Assembly (NCBI GenBank): GCA_014905825.1
Contig: JACGCN010000013.1
Span: 744,001 to 808,000 of the forward strand
DNA from: Lyophyllum atratum
Taxonomy: Eukaryota; Basidiomycota; Agaricomycetes; Agaricales; Lyophyllaceae
Direction: 5' to 3'
Length of the DNA stretch: 64,000 nucleotides
How positions within the stretch are numbered: the first letter of the stretch is position 1; each line of letters starts with the position of its first letter. Below are positions 1-10,729 of the stretch, piece by piece. The notes beneath the pieces were generated by a model. That model made no database searches and had not been told where the DNA came from. It worked only from the letters and a program-made list of their open reading frames with translations. The translations under genes were made by a program, and so were the position numbers.

Positions 1-637
1 AGCTCACCGCCGGTGGTGTCCACGTCGCTGTTAGTACCAATTCCTCGCTTCCACTCTTTCACCCTTCAAGCCGCCTGATCATTAACTTAGGTCGCGGCCG
101 GAAACTCTAACGTTGATGCTGGAACAACCTCCCCCGCCCGTGCCCCCAGCGCCGTCACCGTTGGTGCTAGCACGATCGCCGACGCCAGGGCCTCTTTCTC
201 CAACTACGGCTCAGTCGTCGACATCTTCGCCCCCGGCCAGAACGTCATCAGCTCCTGGATCGGCAGCAGCACCGTAAGTAGTCCCGTCGAGTCCATGTCG
301 TCTATTGGCTTAATATTCTGCTCTTTCTTAAGGCCACCAACAACATCTCTGGCACTTCCATGGTACGATCTTCCGTTCTCGTTTGTTAAAAGAACTTTGC
401 TGATTTCGCCTGCGACTTCACAGGCCACCCCCCACATTGCCGGTTTGATCGCCTACTTCATTGGCCGCAGCGGAAACGTCAGCCCTGCTACCATGTCCGC
501 CAACATCAAGACCTTGAGCTTGAAGGGTGTCCTCAGCGGTATTCGTAAGTCTTTAATGAATCATGGGAAGTCGACGAGCCGTCTAATCCTTCTTCCCAGC
601 CTCTGGCACCATCAACGACTTGGCTCACAACGCCTAA
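1..637 (+). CDS. Subtilisin-like serine protease (S8), 3' part only
   Basis: This is the C-terminal end of a subtilase of the proteinase K type; the 5' end lies outside the window. After splicing, the frame contains AAGNSN, which includes the oxyanion-hole Asn region, then VTVGAST and [14 protein letters not shown]. The catalytic serine follows in GTSMATPHIAG, and the frame ends at [15 protein letters not shown] at 635-637. Four short introns are visible: about 31-90, 271-332, one inside the GTSM/ATPH junction at about 362-421, and about 545-599. The split of the catalytic-serine motif by an intron is clear because both halves abut GT and AG. Members of the family are secreted endopeptidases made as pro-proteins. 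The catalytic Asp and His lie upstream and cannot be seen. The family call is certain; the substrate is unknown. Confidence 0.9.
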
Positions 638-923
638 AGGGAGAGGTTGCGGTGACAATATGGCAGCGTTAAGAATAGCAGTAGTAAAGAAGGCCTGAGT
701 TGCGCATCCCAAATGTACCTGTCTGTAAACAAAACAATCACGATCATGTATTCATCATCATTGCGCGGTCGCTTCGTAAGGACTGGTCTACGCTTCTAGG
801 AATCGAAAGCCAATGATGAGAAGATTAAATAGGGGACGATGAATTGCGGAAGCAGGCTATACGAAAGTTAAGTATAGGTATACAGTACTTCTTGTTCGCG
901 GTAGTAAGGAGACGGAAATGGAA

Positions 924-2323
924 TCAACGAGCCCAAAATGCGCTCCCCGTTGTCCGCTGTTCTCCTTTAACATACATAAACCACTGTGGTGCCATACGCA
1001 CAGTGTCATTTCTATCACCATGGATCGTAGTACCAACATGGCCAGCAAGCATCGTGCACTGCGATTGAACCCCCGTCGAAATATCCTGTACTAACACATC
1101 GACTTCCGCATACCCCTCAGGAGGCGCCCATACTCGCGGGAACCACACTCCATCAAACGTGAGGCCCGTCACCCACTCCGGCACGTTGCCCCTCGCCCGG
1201 CGCACGTCAGCTCCTTGTTGCTTCTTGGCCTCAAAGAAAAGACCCTTGCTGTCCCATGCACAGAACGCGCTAATCCACCCGCTAATAAACGGCACCTGGG
1301 AGCCCCCCGGTACCTCGTGGACCATCCGTTCCCAGAAGTCCTTATCAGCCGCTGGCCCGCCCTCGTCGAATGCCCGCACGAACCGCTTCAGGATCGCGCG
1401 CAGCATCCCCGCCCACTCGGTGGGTTCCGGGCCGAATTCGGGGATCTTGTCGATGCGGTCGAGGATGGATTGCCAGTCGGATTGCGTTCCTTCGATGGTG
1501 ATGGAGGGGATGCCACATCCGAACATCATGACATATCGGAAGTATCTGAGAATATACGGGTTACGGGTTAAACTTAGAGAATGCACGGTGTCAACGTGTA
1601 GACTTACTCCTTCAGTGTGGACATGACGAGGGCGGAGCAGATGACAGTGTCGTTTGGTGTGGTGGTGGAGAAGTTGGGTAGCACCCAGGAAACAAGTGAT
1701 TTATCCTTCACCTAATATGTGGGTGCGTAAGTACAACGGGAATCATTGACGTGACTGGAAGGCTGCAAACGTTTTCGTCGATCTGCCCGCTCATTTGAAC
1801 GGCCAATTCGCCAAAGTCGACCTCCTCGATAGTCAGGGCGGAAGACAGAACGACGAGCGTTTTCCGTCCCGTATGATCTACGAACTTTCCACGCAACTCC
1901 TCTGCATGGGCGTTTATGCTGGCCGTCGAGAGATTATTAGCTAACATGTTTGCCAGTGAAAAGCTCCGAGGTGGTACATACTAGAAGTTCAATTGTGATA
2001 GTATCGCCATCCATACATCGTCCGGCCTAGAAACACAACGGTGAGTTATGGTTGGTCCAAGGTCCTATTCGGAGACAACCGCACCGTATCACCAAATTGT
2101 GGTGCCCATTATACGCCAGCACCACACCCAAGACGAAGCCATTCTTCTTCACGGTCACATCCCGAGTCCCATCGACTGAGCTCTGCAGGAGCCTCGCAGG
2201 TTCATGGGTAGTCGGGAGACGCGAAAGCACAATGCTTGGATCCTTAGAAGATTCCTTCTCGTTCCATGCCCTTGGCACATACGTCTCAGCGGGACGATTG
2301 GCGATGGGGAAAGTGATAGGCAT
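924..2323 (-). CDS. DUF4419-type protein, copy 1 (inverted duplicate)
   Basis: Starts at the ATG on the minus strand at 2323 (MPITFPIANRPAE) and ends with GSAFWAR-stop at 924. The frame is cut by about four short introns. It matches the gene at 10730-12125 through its whole length: LQSSVDGT, VKKNGFVLGVV, YNGHHNLVIR, AHAEELRGKFVDH, RYFRYVMMFGCGIP, a WQSILDRIDKIPEFG block, WERMVHE and FDGVWFPRVW. This pattern, with its INAHAEELR segment and a Gly-Cys-Gly-Ile-Pro core, fits the fungal DUF4419 family, whose biochemical role is not known. No signal peptide or membrane helix is seen. The promoter would lie in 2324-2500. It points away from its paralogue, and the two copies flank a protease gene and a membrane-gene pair. 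The family name rests on recalled motifs; the paralogy is seen directly. Confidence 0.75.
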
Positions 2324-3372
2324 CGTATCAGGGGGTATCCAGGCAAGTAGTCACTTGGATGCAGTGCTCAGGCTAGATTAAATATCTGTGCAGACTTCCC
2401 GATCGAGGTTAGATCGTGGGCTATCGTGATGGCATGCTAGTGCGGGATCCGCACAGCACTTGTCACTGGAGGGAAGGGACAGAGTGGGACATAGCACTTT
2501 GAGGCTCGTGCAAAACTTTAGGCATGCTTTAGACTGGACTTCGCTTGTCTTTGCTTGGGAGGGCTAGGAGCAGAAAACCTGGAGAAGTCGCACACCATAA
2601 TAAAGATATCGATCAAGAGGATTCCTGTCACGGTCGCAAGCTGTATATCAGGGTCATCAGTCCGAACTCCTGAAAGTTACTTAGGAGTCAAAACGTTACT
2701 ATAGGTTTTATCCAAGTTTTATCTTATCATCACGCACGCACAGAATCGCAAACAGCTCTGATGACAGTCGAAGGAAATTTGAGCACTTGTATGCACTGAG
2801 CGAGGAGGAGGAGACGGAGGCGTTATTAGCGTGTGGTTGCCCCAGGAAAGTATTATACTCGATCCGAAATCCGACAAGACAAGATGCCGGCTTCTCGCTG
2901 GTCGAAGTCGGGTTCGAAGGGCAGAGCCAGGACTGCGTCGCAGGTCGCCTGAAGAAGTAGTCCTGCCCACGCGTGCTCCGATTTGGGGACGTCCAATGGC
3001 CCAGTCCAATACACCGTCTTCAAACCTACCGTGCATCCGCGTCTCCTTGACTTCGGCCACGATTTTCATGAACCCTCGTTGACATTCCATGACGTCCAAA
3101 ACAGGCCGGCCATTGACAAGTGCTCAAACCCACACTCACCAAGAGACGAAACCACCACAAACCACCCCCATCACACCCAAGTCTAATAAAACGAGTTTAT
3201 ACTACCTAAATAACCTATTGACACACGCATAACAAACGATATAGTACAACCTCAAACGCAAGGCCTAGGTAGCAGCAGCACGCAGCAATAGATCATATAC
3301 TTCTATGAGGGGCTCAGCCTTAAAAAAATCCAACATCAAAGCAAGGCAATCCAAGTTCCCAACAAACACCCA
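2324..3372. other. Intergenic, no gene supported
   Basis: Short open frames on both strands overlap one another and show no recognisable domain or splice pattern. The stretch separates the start of the DUF4419 gene (left) from the 3' end of the fungalysin gene (right). It must hold the DUF4419 promoter and the fungalysin 3' UTR; no clear TATA box was picked out. Confidence 0.5.
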
Positions 3373-6239
3373 CTAAGCTTCCCTACACGCAAGGGGGAGC
3401 GTGAATCCCTACAGTCCAGAACACATTATCAGAACCGTGTCGCACAAAAATAAAAGAAAAAGAAGAAGGGAACACCCACGTTAGTCCGGATTCCTCCACC
3501 CCACGGCGTGCGTCCCTCAACCTTCGCATCAGGGCCCAACCCCCGCGCCGCGAAGCCCTCCCACAGCGTGCAGAAGTTCTCGCCACCCGTAAGGATCTGA
3601 TCAGCCTGAATAATAGCGTCCCGCGCATCAAAGAACGACGGGCGGCACGTCTGCAGCTTCATGCCATTAATCACAAGTCTTTACACACAACCCACATCAG
3701 CTTCCATCCACAAGGATAAGGGTAGACGGTAGGAGGAGAGGACTCACTGGAAGATGAGGGTATTACCGTGCTTGGGGACGAGGGGCTTGTTGCCAGCGGA
3801 AGCGCGGTAGAAGTCGCCGGCGGGGACGGTGCCGTCGGCGAGGGGCTTGGGCGGGAAGAGGCCTTCTGAGTAGCCGTGCTTCTTGATGAGGCCTTGGGAA
3901 ACGACCCAGAGGATCTCAGCCCAGACTTCGCCGATGGCGTGGACGCCCCAGTAGCCGGGCTTGTCGAGGGTCTTGTAGGTTGACGGGTTGATGGTCTCGT
4001 TCTGCCGATACCCGACAACGTCAGATGGAAGGTGAAGAAAGGCAAGTGGATGAAGACGCACCAAGGAGTAGACGTAGTTACGGATACCGCGTTCTTGGTT
4101 GGCGGCCCAGGCACCCATGGCGTAGTCGGAGTAGTTACTGGTGCTACGGATGGTAGTGGCCAGGAAGTCTTCAAATTGAACATTGTCAGCACCCCCTCTC
4201 AGAAATCCTAGCGAAAGATAGACGTACCTCCCCAACCTTCACCCATTCCTCCACTCTCACCCCATCCAAGGCACCCAGAGTTCGCCGGTCCACCAGTCAA
4301 GCGCGTGCTCATACCGTGGGTCAACTCGTGAATAACAATACCAGCTTCGAGATCACCATCTCTGTAAGGGATAGCGGTGTTCCACAGGTACATGCGCATG
4401 CGGCCGTTCTGACCGTCGGGTGGGGTCATGAAGTTGGCATTGTTGTATCCGGAACCGTCCTGGGCGTTGGCAATGACGGCGTCATTCTCCTTTCCACCAC
4501 GGCCAAAGTTGTACTGCTGGAAGTTGCCGGAGACTTCGTCGAAGCCGTAGCTGAGATGGCAGAGTATCTATTAGTTTTGGCTGCGGTGATGAGAAGGAGA
4601 AAAGAATATACCGATAATACAGATCATGGACCATGTTAGTGGTGTAGAAGAGTTGGGCGACAGTGGTGTTAATGTACTTCTGGGCTTCCTCCTGAGCATC
4701 AGTGTTGTTGGTGAGCTTGGGTTTGTAGTTGAAGTCGAAGGCCTTGGTCTTGCCAGCATCCGGACGGTAGTTGTTGATGTAAGCATTCTGGCCCTCCCAA
4801 TTCTCCTGAGCGAAGACCTGGCGGACGGCGTTAGAGCACGTCAAATACGAAGGTAGACGGGAATACTAACGTTGTTACCCCAGGTGGTGGTAGTGTTCCT
4901 CCAGAAGCCCTTCTTCTTGTTGAAGCGCACACCCTGCAGCGAGGGATCATTTATGTAAGGGACCGCATGCCATCCGGCAGGGGAGGCGGCAGCATCGAAG
5001 TTCTCCTTGACAATAGTGCGGTTGCCCTCCGCAGGATCATTGACGCCCCAAGCGAACACGTTGTATGTTGCCGGGTCAGATTGCGGGTCCTCTGGGACAG
5101 GAGCATCGGAAGCCCAATCGACGACGGAGATGATGCGATGCGGCGCGTTGGCGGCAACGGCAGCTTCATACCAGTTGTCCTTCATCTCAACTTCAAACTG
5201 TTACGCGACAAAGATAAGCATGACGTCACATAGGAGAAACGAGGATTCGAACCTTCCAGACGGCGGCAAGGTGAGTTGCGTCGCCCTTCTTGTTGGGCAC
5301 CTGGATGTACGCGAGCTTGGCCTTGACGGGGTTGACGGTGTCTGGGACGTTGCCGACGGAGAACTCGGGAAGCCCATCGTTGGGTGCGAAATGGCCCGTG
5401 GGTGCATCAATGACCATCTTGTCCAGGTGCTCATCAAATTTGCTGAGGATGTCTTGCGCAACATCGGGCTCCGGTGTAGCCGCAACCATGAACTGAAGAA
5501 GCGCCGGACGGAAGTCGACCATGTCGTCGTCAGAATGGAATGAGCTTGGAAGCTCGTGGGGTAGGCTCTGGTATTGACAGTTGGACGAGTGAACATGTCT
5601 GAGCTCCTCGACGTGAGGAAGTTGGGGCTCGGTGAGAGTAACTTGAGACCCGTAAGAGCCCTGCTGGGTCTGGCTGCGGAGCTCGTCTGCCAAAGTATCA
5701 CAGTATTCACGATGGGGGTCGATCATCAGTTCGGTGTCGAGCTTGGCGACGAACTTGGGGACATCTCCGTTGTAGAACTGTGGGGCGGTTGAGTAAGAGA
5801 CGGAGAAGTCTAGTAACTACCAACATACCGAGCTTCCATACGACAGGACCATACCATCCTTAATGTTAATGTTCATGTCACCATCAGCAACCTCGAGTCC
5901 GTTGACTACTTGGCGGACATAGACGTGGGTGACACCAGTGTTGGAGTCAGTATAAGAATCCGGGCGAATCTTATATGACATCGATTCGGTAAGCTTGGTC
6001 CCAAGGTTATCCTTGACGAAGCGGTGCGCGACCTCGAGCGGGTCTACGTCCTCACCCATGGGCATGAACCCATTGGTTTGAATCTGATAGATGCTCGAGT
6101 GGAACACGGCATGGGGATGTTCAGGGCCAAAGCCAAGGGTCTTGCGACGCTTGACCGGGGAGTGGTTCTTGACACGGTGGCTCAGGGCACTGCCGGCGAG
6201 GCCTGCGGCGACGAGGGACGCGGTGAGTAAACAGCGCAT
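3373..6239 (-). CDS. Fungalysin extracellular metalloprotease (M36)
   Basis: A secreted zinc endopeptidase with a pro-region. Translation starts at 6239 with [20 protein letters not shown], a good signal peptide. An FTP-like propeptide follows (for example [20 protein letters not shown]), then the mature peptidase. Zinc ligands are visible: HELTH at about 4340, inside [16 protein letters not shown], and the downstream glutamate in GGMGEGW. Other family marks are [40 protein letters not shown] and [12 protein letters not shown]. At least seven short introns interrupt the gene. The last one lies after the codons for GIRTN (about 3416-3471), and the final exon encodes [11 protein letters not shown] with the stop at 3373-3375. 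Family members degrade proteins in soil, wood or host tissue. All catalytic features are intact, so the gene looks functional. Confidence 0.93.
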
Positions 6240-7243
6240 CGATAAGGAGAGATTCAGGCAGTCCCTGATATGAGAGGGCTAGGGAGCGGAGGGATATAGA
6301 GACGGTGGTTGTTAGGCGGAGACAAGGAGTTGCGTATGCGCAGCTCCGGAATGGGTTTCCAGCGGCTCTAATGCTGGCCTACTTAAGGAAACAGTGTGTG
6401 GTCGTGTTTGTTGTTGGTGGCGACGCCTGACTCGGACTTGTTGCGTCACTATCTCTATCACACCTCCACACGACCCTGACGCGTGGTGCGGCTTTAGCTG
6501 CATGCCATAGCTGGCCTACATTTCTGGGGTCAGTTTCAGTACGACCTCCAATGCTCGAAGGCTTTACGGCGACTACTATCACGCGACTTTGAATCGACAC
6601 TGACAGTCGCCTCGGTCACGTTGCCAGGTTGCACAAGGTAAAAACATACAGGGGACTGCCCTCAATATTCGCCCTGTTACCCCAGTACTCGTACACGGGG
6701 GGCCGCGTCACCGGAACCCCACCACACGCCTCGCTCCTGCGCAGCGCTACCTGGACTCTGAGGTATTTGTACGTGGATAGAAGCAGAATTCGTAGGCAGG
6801 CGGGACCTCCGAGTCTCCCTTTTCTTGCTATGCGGACCGGAGTCTATAAATTCCGCGGCTCTTATCCTCCAATCACGCGTTCTGTCCAGCTGTGTCACCA
6901 ACACCTCGGCAAGGCAGTGCCTCCCAGCTCTCGACTTGTAGCCCTATACATAGCTCATAACCCAGCTTTCCCCTTGCTGGACGAAGCTTGTCATGTGGCG
7001 AAGCATAGATACACGATTAGCGCGTTATGGCATGACTTCGTGAATTGCCGACGTGATTTCTTCGCACGATCCCATTTGCGGGGGCCCGGGGAAATTGTGG
7101 GGTAACGAGGACAATGTTTGATTAGCGCCGAACGATGTTGACCAGCCTTGACAGAACCATGACAGTAAACACCTGCAGTTCTCAGCGCCCCTCTCAGCAA
7201 CTCCTCACGACTTATTGAACGCTTCTCCCATCTTAACGATAAA
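6240..7243. other. Intergenic between fungalysin and membrane-protein gene
   Basis: This divergent promoter region serves the fungalysin gene (leftward) and the membrane gene at 7244 (rightward). A TATAAA lies at 6845-6850, but it is about 400 nt from the next ATG, so its use is doubtful. A 158-codon open frame at 6629-7105 has no recognisable domain and no paralogue here, so it is not called a gene. Confidence 0.45.
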
Positions 7244-8072
7244 ATGGCACCAAAAGTCACTCTGACGCCTTTGGATTGTAAGCACAACCACCAAATCAGC
7301 CTTCATCGTGCTGATGGCCGACAGATGAACTCCCAAAAACCCCAAAAGAGGTCATGGATGCCTGGATGCCCAGATTACAGGCAGTAGCAATAGTAGTACG
7401 TTCCCTGCCCCTTCACCACCCCTTCTCAGCTCACACCCCGCAGACCGCGCTCCTCGCCGGCACAGAAGCCCAGCTCATCGGCTCCCTGGCCGACCACGGC
7501 CCCGAGCACGCCGCAGCCGACGCCGCCGTCCGCTTCTTCGCCTACTCCGGCCTCCTCCTCAACATCGGCGCCACGCTCTCCACCATCCTCCTTCTCATCG
7601 CCGTCGCCTCCCTCCCCATCGCCGCGCGCCAGATCTACATCGCGTGCAGCCACGGCTACCCGCGCAAGATCCACAACGGCCAGCCCTCGCATGTGTCTGA
7701 GCTGAACAAACGCCTGGTGGAGGGCCATGGGGAGACGTACCTACTGCGTGCGTTTGGGATCGCGAAAGGATGGGGATTCATGCTGCGCCATTGTATTGCG
7801 TGCTTTATGGGCGGGGTTAGCTGCACGTTCGTGCATATTACGATCAACCTTTGGTTGTCGGAGTCGACGGTGGTGGCGGCGGTGGTGATGCCTGCTGTTG
7901 TGTTCAGCATTGTACCACCGATCGTTGCGTTTATCTTTTATATGGGTAGTCCGTCGTGCCGCGATTGTAAGGAAGAAAGGTGAGTTCGTCTCTCGTGAAA
8001 ACGGCGTGGTTTGGGGTATTCTGACATGGATTTCGTGGTGTTTACAGGAAAGTGGCCTATGCTGGGGTATAA
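7244..8072 (+). CDS. Small multi-pass membrane protein, copy 1 of a local duplicate pair
   Basis: I do not recognise the family. Exons: 7244-7277 (MAPKVTLTPLDY), 7325-7395, 7444-7980 and a short last exon 8048-8072 ending KVAYAGV-stop. The splice phases agree with the second copy at 9392-10408, which supports the model. The protein has hydrophobic helices around GLLLNIGATLSTILLLIAVA and in the C-terminal third (INLWLSE, then VVAAVVMPAVVFSIVPPIVA, then FIFYMGS). Between them are a Cys/His-bearing stretch IYIACSHGYPRK and the conserved block GHGETYLLRAFGIAKGW. A Cys pair near the end (CRDC; CGNC in copy 2) follows the last helix. Three or four membrane helices are likely. The gene lies between the two inverted DUF4419 genes. 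Expression as a real protein is inferred from conservation between the copies; the function is unknown. Confidence 0.7.
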
Positions 8073-8259
8073 ACCCTGGCGCAGAATAGGAAAAAAGGTG
8101 TTCAGTGTATACGTACTGGGTACAGCCACCCATCGATTCTCAACCTGTGTTCTGCTTCCAATGGCATTCGTTCGAAGTGCGGCAACCCGGGCCGAACCCA
8201 ATACATGAGGCGTCGGACTGACCACTTCGTATGATCAGTGCTAACCTCCGCCCTAGCAT

Positions 8260-9270
8260 TACCATCACCATGCCCTTTCGCAAGAACCCCGGGATCCAGT
8301 CCTCTCTTCGCGCACGCTGTCGTCCGCTTTTGAATCAGGAAGAAAGCTGTAGTGTTTGTGGAATTCGTGTCCCACTTCAAGGTATACCGCTCTAGCTACT
8401 GACTTTCCCAAGGGATCCGCTGCCCGTTTCGCCGGGCTCCGTCTTCCATTTTCAAATAGGGCAGAAAGGTGCGCTATCTGTCGGACTCTATTATCGATGT
8501 TGATGGTTCTCCTGCATGAAGGGATACGGTTCTAGCCATGGTCACATCATCAGAACTGTTGTTGTAACGGTTCAACCTACCACCCAAACTTCGCCTTCGT
8601 CAGCATCGTGCCACCGCCTATTGCCTTCATCTTCTTAATGGGGGGCGCCTCGAGCCCCAATTGTGAAGGACAGAGGTAGAGTTCCTCCCTCATAATGACG
8701 TGATCTGAGGTGTCCTGACATGATTTCGGTGTTCCCAGGAAAGTTGCGTATGCTAAGGTATGAACAATGTACGCGTACGAGGGCAGCCACTCGGAATTGT
8801 CGATTATTATTTAGGTCTGCTTTCAATTGCCTCTGTTTTCCGGTCGTGGAACACTGTTCCGGTCTGAATTGAATGAATGTCTGACATCAATTTACCGCTC
8901 GTTAATGAGTTTTATCGTCACATTGCAACCTAGAATTGTCGCAGCGTCAGCTGCCATCCAAACTTTCCCAAGGGACACACATACGCACTCCGGGTCCTTC
9001 CGCGTCGTCCGCTTTCACATCACGAAGAAAGGTGTGTTATCTTACAACCTTGGTCGTCTACACATATTGATCGCCCTCCTGCCCCCAGGGATACTACGGA
9101 TGCAATAGCGGATCCCCAACATCAAGATTTCCCGATAGACATAGACCCGCTCCTCGGGCCGCGACGCCCTTTTCCATATCAGGAGGTAAGGTGTGCGATC
9201 CAAGGACTTTGATTGTTTAAACTGATGGCTCGCCTGCTTTTAGGCATACAGTTCAGGCCCAGTGTCAGCA
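8260..9270 (+). repeat. Four degenerate ~130-nt repeat units
   Basis: Four diverged blocks start at about 8265, 8405, 8955 and 9125. Each carries a stretch like 'cgtccgctttt..atca.gaagaaag', then a gt-rich intron-like piece of about 60 nt, then 'cag ggatac.g' or similar. Block spacing is about 130-170 nt, apart from the gap filled by the membrane-gene fragment at 8600-8800. The blocks may be relics of a repeated exon-intron unit. The match was made by eye and is loose. Confidence 0.4.
8600..8800 (+). pseudogene. Decayed 3' fragment of the small membrane-protein gene
   Basis: The stretch lines up with the end of copy 1 (about 7904-8135). Reading gives SIVPPPIAFIFLMGGA then PNC, against SIVPPIVAFIFYMGS and RDC in the intact gene. 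A changed donor region, the intron with the phrase 'tgacatg-atttcg', the acceptor, and the final exon (gaaagttgcgtatgctaaggtat) also match. The rest of the gene upstream is missing, and the splice donor is altered, so it cannot make the full protein. It lies between the two intact copies, which suggests the locus once had three. Confidence 0.75.
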
Positions 9271-9391
9271 TAAAGTTTGTATGGTGCCACAACACCCGAT
9301 GAGTTCATAAACACGAAGTTACAACGTGTTGCCACCGATATGGGCCCACTAATCTACTTAAGAGCTCTCTCCTTATTCCAGAAGTCCAGTG

Positions 9392-10408
9392 ATGGCATAT
9401 CTTGCCATGAACATCCCCCTTATACACACTTCGTTACATCGCACTCGCATGCCAGGATCAACACCAGGCATCCCCTTCACTCGCCTCGATTCACTGACTT
9501 GTGAGTACGACGAGTACAGTGGTTATCATCGCACTAATGCAAGCCATAATGATGTGCCAGCAACACTTAACGTCCCTCTGTCCCCATTCGAATGTAAGGC
9601 CGACGAGCGAGCATCTCAACCACCATTCCACTAACATGAATCAGATACACTCCCGAAGACCGTGAAACAAATCAAGCAGGCATGGATACCCAGACTACAG
9701 GCAATTGCCGTAGTGGAAAGTTTTTTACAGGTTGACCGATTTACAACTCACCCTCACACACCCCACCATTACAGACAGCACTCCTCGCCGGCACGGAGGC
9801 ACAACTCCTGTCCTCCCTCCCAGACAGGGCCGACAGCTATCCTAAAGCCGACATGGCCCTCCGCGCTTTCGCCAACGCAGGACTCCTACTCAACCTCGGG
9901 GGGACGATAACCACCGTCCTCCTCCTCCTCGCGACTGCATCGCTCCCCACCGCCGCCCGCAAAGTATACATATCTTGCAGCCATCGCCTCCCACGCATGG
10001 CAGCCCAAGGCCACACAGGGCACCTCGAGGAGTTCAACAAGTGCCTCGTCAGGGGGCACAGTGAGACGTACATCTTGCGCGCCTTCGGGATCGCCCGTGG
10101 ATGGGTCTTCCTACTCAACCACTGTATGGCGTGCATCATCGGCGGCGTCATCTGCGTGTTCCTCCATATCAGCATTAACTTGTGGTTGTCGGAGTCGATG
10201 CCCGTAGCGGCTGTTTTGATGTTCGTTATGTGTTTCTGTTTTGTTCCTCCGGCCGTCGTGTTCATATTTTTCATGGGCAGTGCCCCCTGCGGCAATTGCG
10301 GGGAGGAAAGGTGTGCTGCTTCCATTACAGTCGGTGGTAGTTTGGGATGTGCTGCTCATACTCGATGATGCTTCCAGGAGAACGGCCAGGCGTCGTGTTC
10401 AAGTCTGA
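9392..10408 (+). CDS. Small multi-pass membrane protein, copy 2
   Basis: Paralogue of the gene at 7244-8072. Shared blocks: YTLPKT (YELPKT in copy 1), AWIPRLQAIAV, TALLAGTEAQL, GLLLNLGG, TASLPTAARKVYISCSH, LVRGHSETYILRAFGIARGW, INLWLSES and FIFFMGS. The intron that splits the Tyr codon of FEY/TLPKT falls in the same place and phase as in copy 1. The last exon (10378-10408) gives RTARRRVQV-stop, unlike the KVAYAGV tail of copy 1, so the C-terminus has diverged after the last splice site. The start is uncertain: 9392 is the first ATG of the open frame that feeds the splice, but the extra N-terminal part has no counterpart in copy 1. Helices near GLLLNLGGTITTVLLLLATA and VAAVLMFVMCFCFVPPAVVF are strongly hydrophobic. 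Function unknown. Confidence 0.65.
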
Positions 10409-10729
10409 ATGCGATATACATTATACGAATGGAGGCAGCTAGCCTGTCACAATGACTAGATTACGTGCTTCACGTTCCGTTCGATTGTCTCAATTGAACC
10501 CCAATTCTGAACAGATTCTGTCTCTTCTTGAATGTATAGCTCATGTCTCCGTGTCAATGATAGCGCGCTGCCAACGCGGTGTCAGCTGCCACTGAGGGAG
10601 ATAGATCGGTCTTCTTTGAATCGAGCGCCGCCTGCCATGGGGTGACTCCACAAGGCGTTCTATGTTTAGTATTTAACGCGAGCTGCGCTGGAACGTTTGC
10701 CACATCTTTCCGCCCCCTTCCCCGACAAC
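10409..10729. other. Intergenic, promoter region of DUF4419 copy 2
   Basis: About 320 nt between the membrane gene and the ATG at 10730. No gene is seen. The AT-rich 'agtatttaac' about 60 nt upstream of the ATG is the best TATA-like candidate, but it is weak. Confidence 0.4.

Noticed and set aside
6629..7105. 158-codon open frame upstream of the membrane gene
   Set aside because: No domain, odd composition, no paralogue and no splice-site logic; it fits chance in GC-rich promoter DNA.
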